A stretch of 13,758 nt of DNA from Candidatus Woesearchaeota archaeon (GTDB lineage: Archaea; Nanobdellota; Nanobdellia; Woesearchaeales; GW2011-AR4): contig JAGVXR010000027.1 in NCBI GenBank assembly GCA_018303645.1, forward strand, positions 1 through 13,758, in the 5' to 3' direction. Of this stretch, positions 12,949-13,758 are shown piece after piece. Below the pieces are notes generated by a model. That model saw nothing but the letters and a program-made list of their open reading frames with translations, did not search any database and was not told the DNA's origin. Made by a program: the position numbers and the translations under genes. Positions within the stretch are counted from its first letter, which is position 1; each line of letters opens with the position of its first letter.

Positions 12949-13239
12949 TTAAGCCCTCTTCAAATGCACTGGATGCACAACTAGCGTTTTTTCCTTGCCT
13001 ATGTCATTGATTAAGATTTCATAGCACCTGCCCCTCTTGCCCTTGACAGTGCCTGCTTTGCCCATGAAACGTGGATGGTACATGCCTTTCTGTACAGCAG
13101 GCTCAACTCCAAGGTAAACCCTGTCGCCTACGCTGAAAGACTGGAGGTATCTTGTAATGCTTATCTTTCCCCTGCTTCTCTTTTCCTTTCTGAACTTATA
13201 CCTTGTCTTCCTTCTTAAGCCGCCTATTCTCTTGACCAT
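12949..13239 (-). CDS. rpl21e: 50S ribosomal protein L21e
   Basis: This 96-aa basic protein matches archaeal/eukaryotic L21e. It has a Lys/Arg-rich N-terminus with GGLRRKTRYKFRK, then SVGDRVYLGVEPAVQKGMYHPRFMGKAG, then TVKGKRGRCYEILIND and a C-terminal VHPVHLKR. These are the SH3-like barrel motifs of the family. It heads a six-gene leftward operon. A TATA about 25 bp before the ATG and lack of an SD indicate a leaderless mRNA. Its BRE overlaps the first hairpin of an unusual inverted-repeat array. Confidence 0.95.
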   Translation of the reverse strand: MVKRIGGLRRKTRYKFRKEKRSRGKISITRYLQSFSVGDRVYLGVEPAVQKGMYHPRFMGKAGTVKGKRGRCYEILINDIGKEKTLVVHPVHLKRA

Positions 13240-13259
13240 GATTTTTTGGAACTAAGGGG

Positions 13260-13276
13260 ATTATAAAAAGGTTTCG
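13260..13276 (-). promoter_or_regulatory. BRE/TATA promoter of the L21e operon, leaderless
   Basis: On the minus strand CGAAACC (13270-13276) is followed by TTTTTATAAT (13260-13269), centred about 25 bp from the ATG at 13239. The GAAACC core of the BRE recurs nearby at 13346-13351 and, inverted, at 13403-13408. Confidence 0.65.
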
Positions 13277-13408
13277 AAATTCATAGAATTTCGAGACAAT
13301 CAAAAATTCTTGGAATTTTTGGTGTTCCAAAATTCAAATAATTTTGAAACCTCCGAAAATCAGTGGTGAGCGAGCTCACTCGCATGCCACTGATTTTCGA
13401 TAGGTTTC
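13270..13408. repeat. Array of four successive inverted repeats between L21e and sepF
   Basis: Four hairpins follow one another. The first is TCGAAATTC-ATA-GAATTTCGA (13274-13294). The second is CAAAAATTC-TTG-GAATTTTTG (13301-13321). The third is CAAAATT-N5-AATTTTG (13328-13346). The fourth and largest spans 13346-13408: outer arms GAAACCT/AGGTTTC, main arms of 13 bp (CGAAAATCAGTGG and its exact complement), and an inner GCGAG-CTCA-CTCGC tip. A further near-match pairs GGTTTCGAAATT (13270-13281) with AATTTTGAAACC (13340-13351). There is no coding potential. Because both flanking genes are transcribed outward, the array cannot be a shared terminator. Confidence 0.75.
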
Positions 13409-13463
13409 TGTCAAATAAATTCCCAGCCAAATTTTATTTTTACCACTCTCCAGAATAGAAAGA

Positions 13464-13472
13464 TTTATATAT
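13464..13472 (+). promoter_or_regulatory. TATA box of sepF
   Basis: TTTATATAT lies about 65 bp before the start codon. The predicted start near 13493-13497 leaves a leader of about 35 nt, which includes GGTGAT (13521-13526) as SD, 5 nt before the ATG at 13532. Confidence 0.5.
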
Positions 13473-13531
13473 CTGCGGATGTATGGAAAAACTTGTTTAA
13501 ATAAAATTAATTGGGCAAAAGGTGATTTTAA

Positions 13532-13758
13532 ATGGGATTTTTAAGCAAATTGAAGGAAAAGCTGGGAACAAGCCAATCTGACATGTTCGAGGAAGCCGAG
13601 CACGGCTATGTTGAGCTTGGAAGCGAAGCGAATATTGACACAAAATCAAGATTGATGGTAAGGCCGTTTGTGATTGAGGAGTTTGAGCATATAAAGCCTA
13701 TTCTTGACGCCTTGAGGGAAGGCCACACAATAGCTTTGATAAACATCAAGCCTTTGAA
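13532..13758 (+). CDS. sepF: Cell division protein SepF, archaeal type (5' part only)
   Basis: The frame starts at ATG 13532 and is open to the window edge, giving 75 complete codons. The N-terminus MGFLSKLKEKLG is an amphipathic helix of the sort that anchors SepF to the membrane. A linker and then VRPFVIEEFEHIKPILDALREGHTIALINIKPL follow, matching the start of the SepF core (DUF552). In archaea SepF anchors FtsZ to the membrane at the division site. It has an SD and its own promoter, and is divergent from L21e across a hairpin-rich region. Confidence 0.85.
   Translation, partial: MGFLSKLKEKLGTSQSDMFEEAEHGYVELGSEANIDTKSRLMVRPFVIEEFEHIKPILDALREGHTIALINIKPL

Noticed and set aside
13270..13408. 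CRISPR-like or terminator interpretation of the hairpin array
   Set aside because: There are no equal-length direct repeats with unique spacers, and both flanking genes are transcribed away from the array, so it does not end either one.

Overview
The window is archaeal chromosome. Ribosomal protein L21e, RNA polymerase subunit Rpo4 (Rpb4/RpoF), a DUF655 protein, AlaX, an SbcD/Mre11-related phosphoesterase and archaeal SepF are all present. Promoters are of the BRE/TATA type, many starts look leaderless, and gene ends carry T-rich tracts. Small compact genes and several unrecognised proteins suggest a DPANN-type lineage (Woesearchaeota/Pacearchaeota-like), but that placement is inference.

Region 1 (1-2102) is a leftward block: an unrecognised 206-aa protein, an aldose 1-epimerase-like protein, and the 5' part of a glycoside hydrolase 15 / phosphorylase-kinase-alpha-like gene that runs off the left edge. 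A 17-bp exact repeat marks the start codons of the last two genes. Region 2 (2103-3478) is a VapBC-like toxin-antitoxin pair converging on and overlapping alaX. Region 3 (3479-4600) holds two paralogous small four-helix membrane proteins, divergently transcribed from a 337-bp intergenic region. Region 4 (4638-5953) is a phosphoesterase facing an HTH-2xCBS regulator.

Region 5 (5954-6400) is a 447-bp gene-free stretch with a GC-rich, highly structured segment. I read it as a candidate plus-strand non-coding RNA between the HTH-CBS gene and metK. Region 6 (6401-10079) is methionine/polyamine metabolism: a bacterial-type S-adenosylmethionine synthetase, then on the other strand agmatine deiminase, N-carbamoylputrescine amidase and a pyruvoyl SpeD-family decarboxylase. 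Together the last three could convert arginine to putrescine if the SpeD-like enzyme is an arginine decarboxylase.

Region 7 (10346-13239) is a six-gene leftward operon: L21e, Rpo4, a basic helical protein of unknown function, DUF655, an M50-type intramembrane metalloprotease and a 29-aa zinc-ribbon microprotein. Region 8 (13240-13758) is a divergent intergenic region packed with four successive hairpins, followed by the start of sepF, which runs off the right edge.

The most interesting items are the candidate RNA before metK, the hairpin array between L21e and sepF, the divergent paralogous membrane-protein pair, and the unknown proteins attached to the ribosomal/RNAP operon. I saw no tRNA, rRNA, CRISPR array or insertion sequence.
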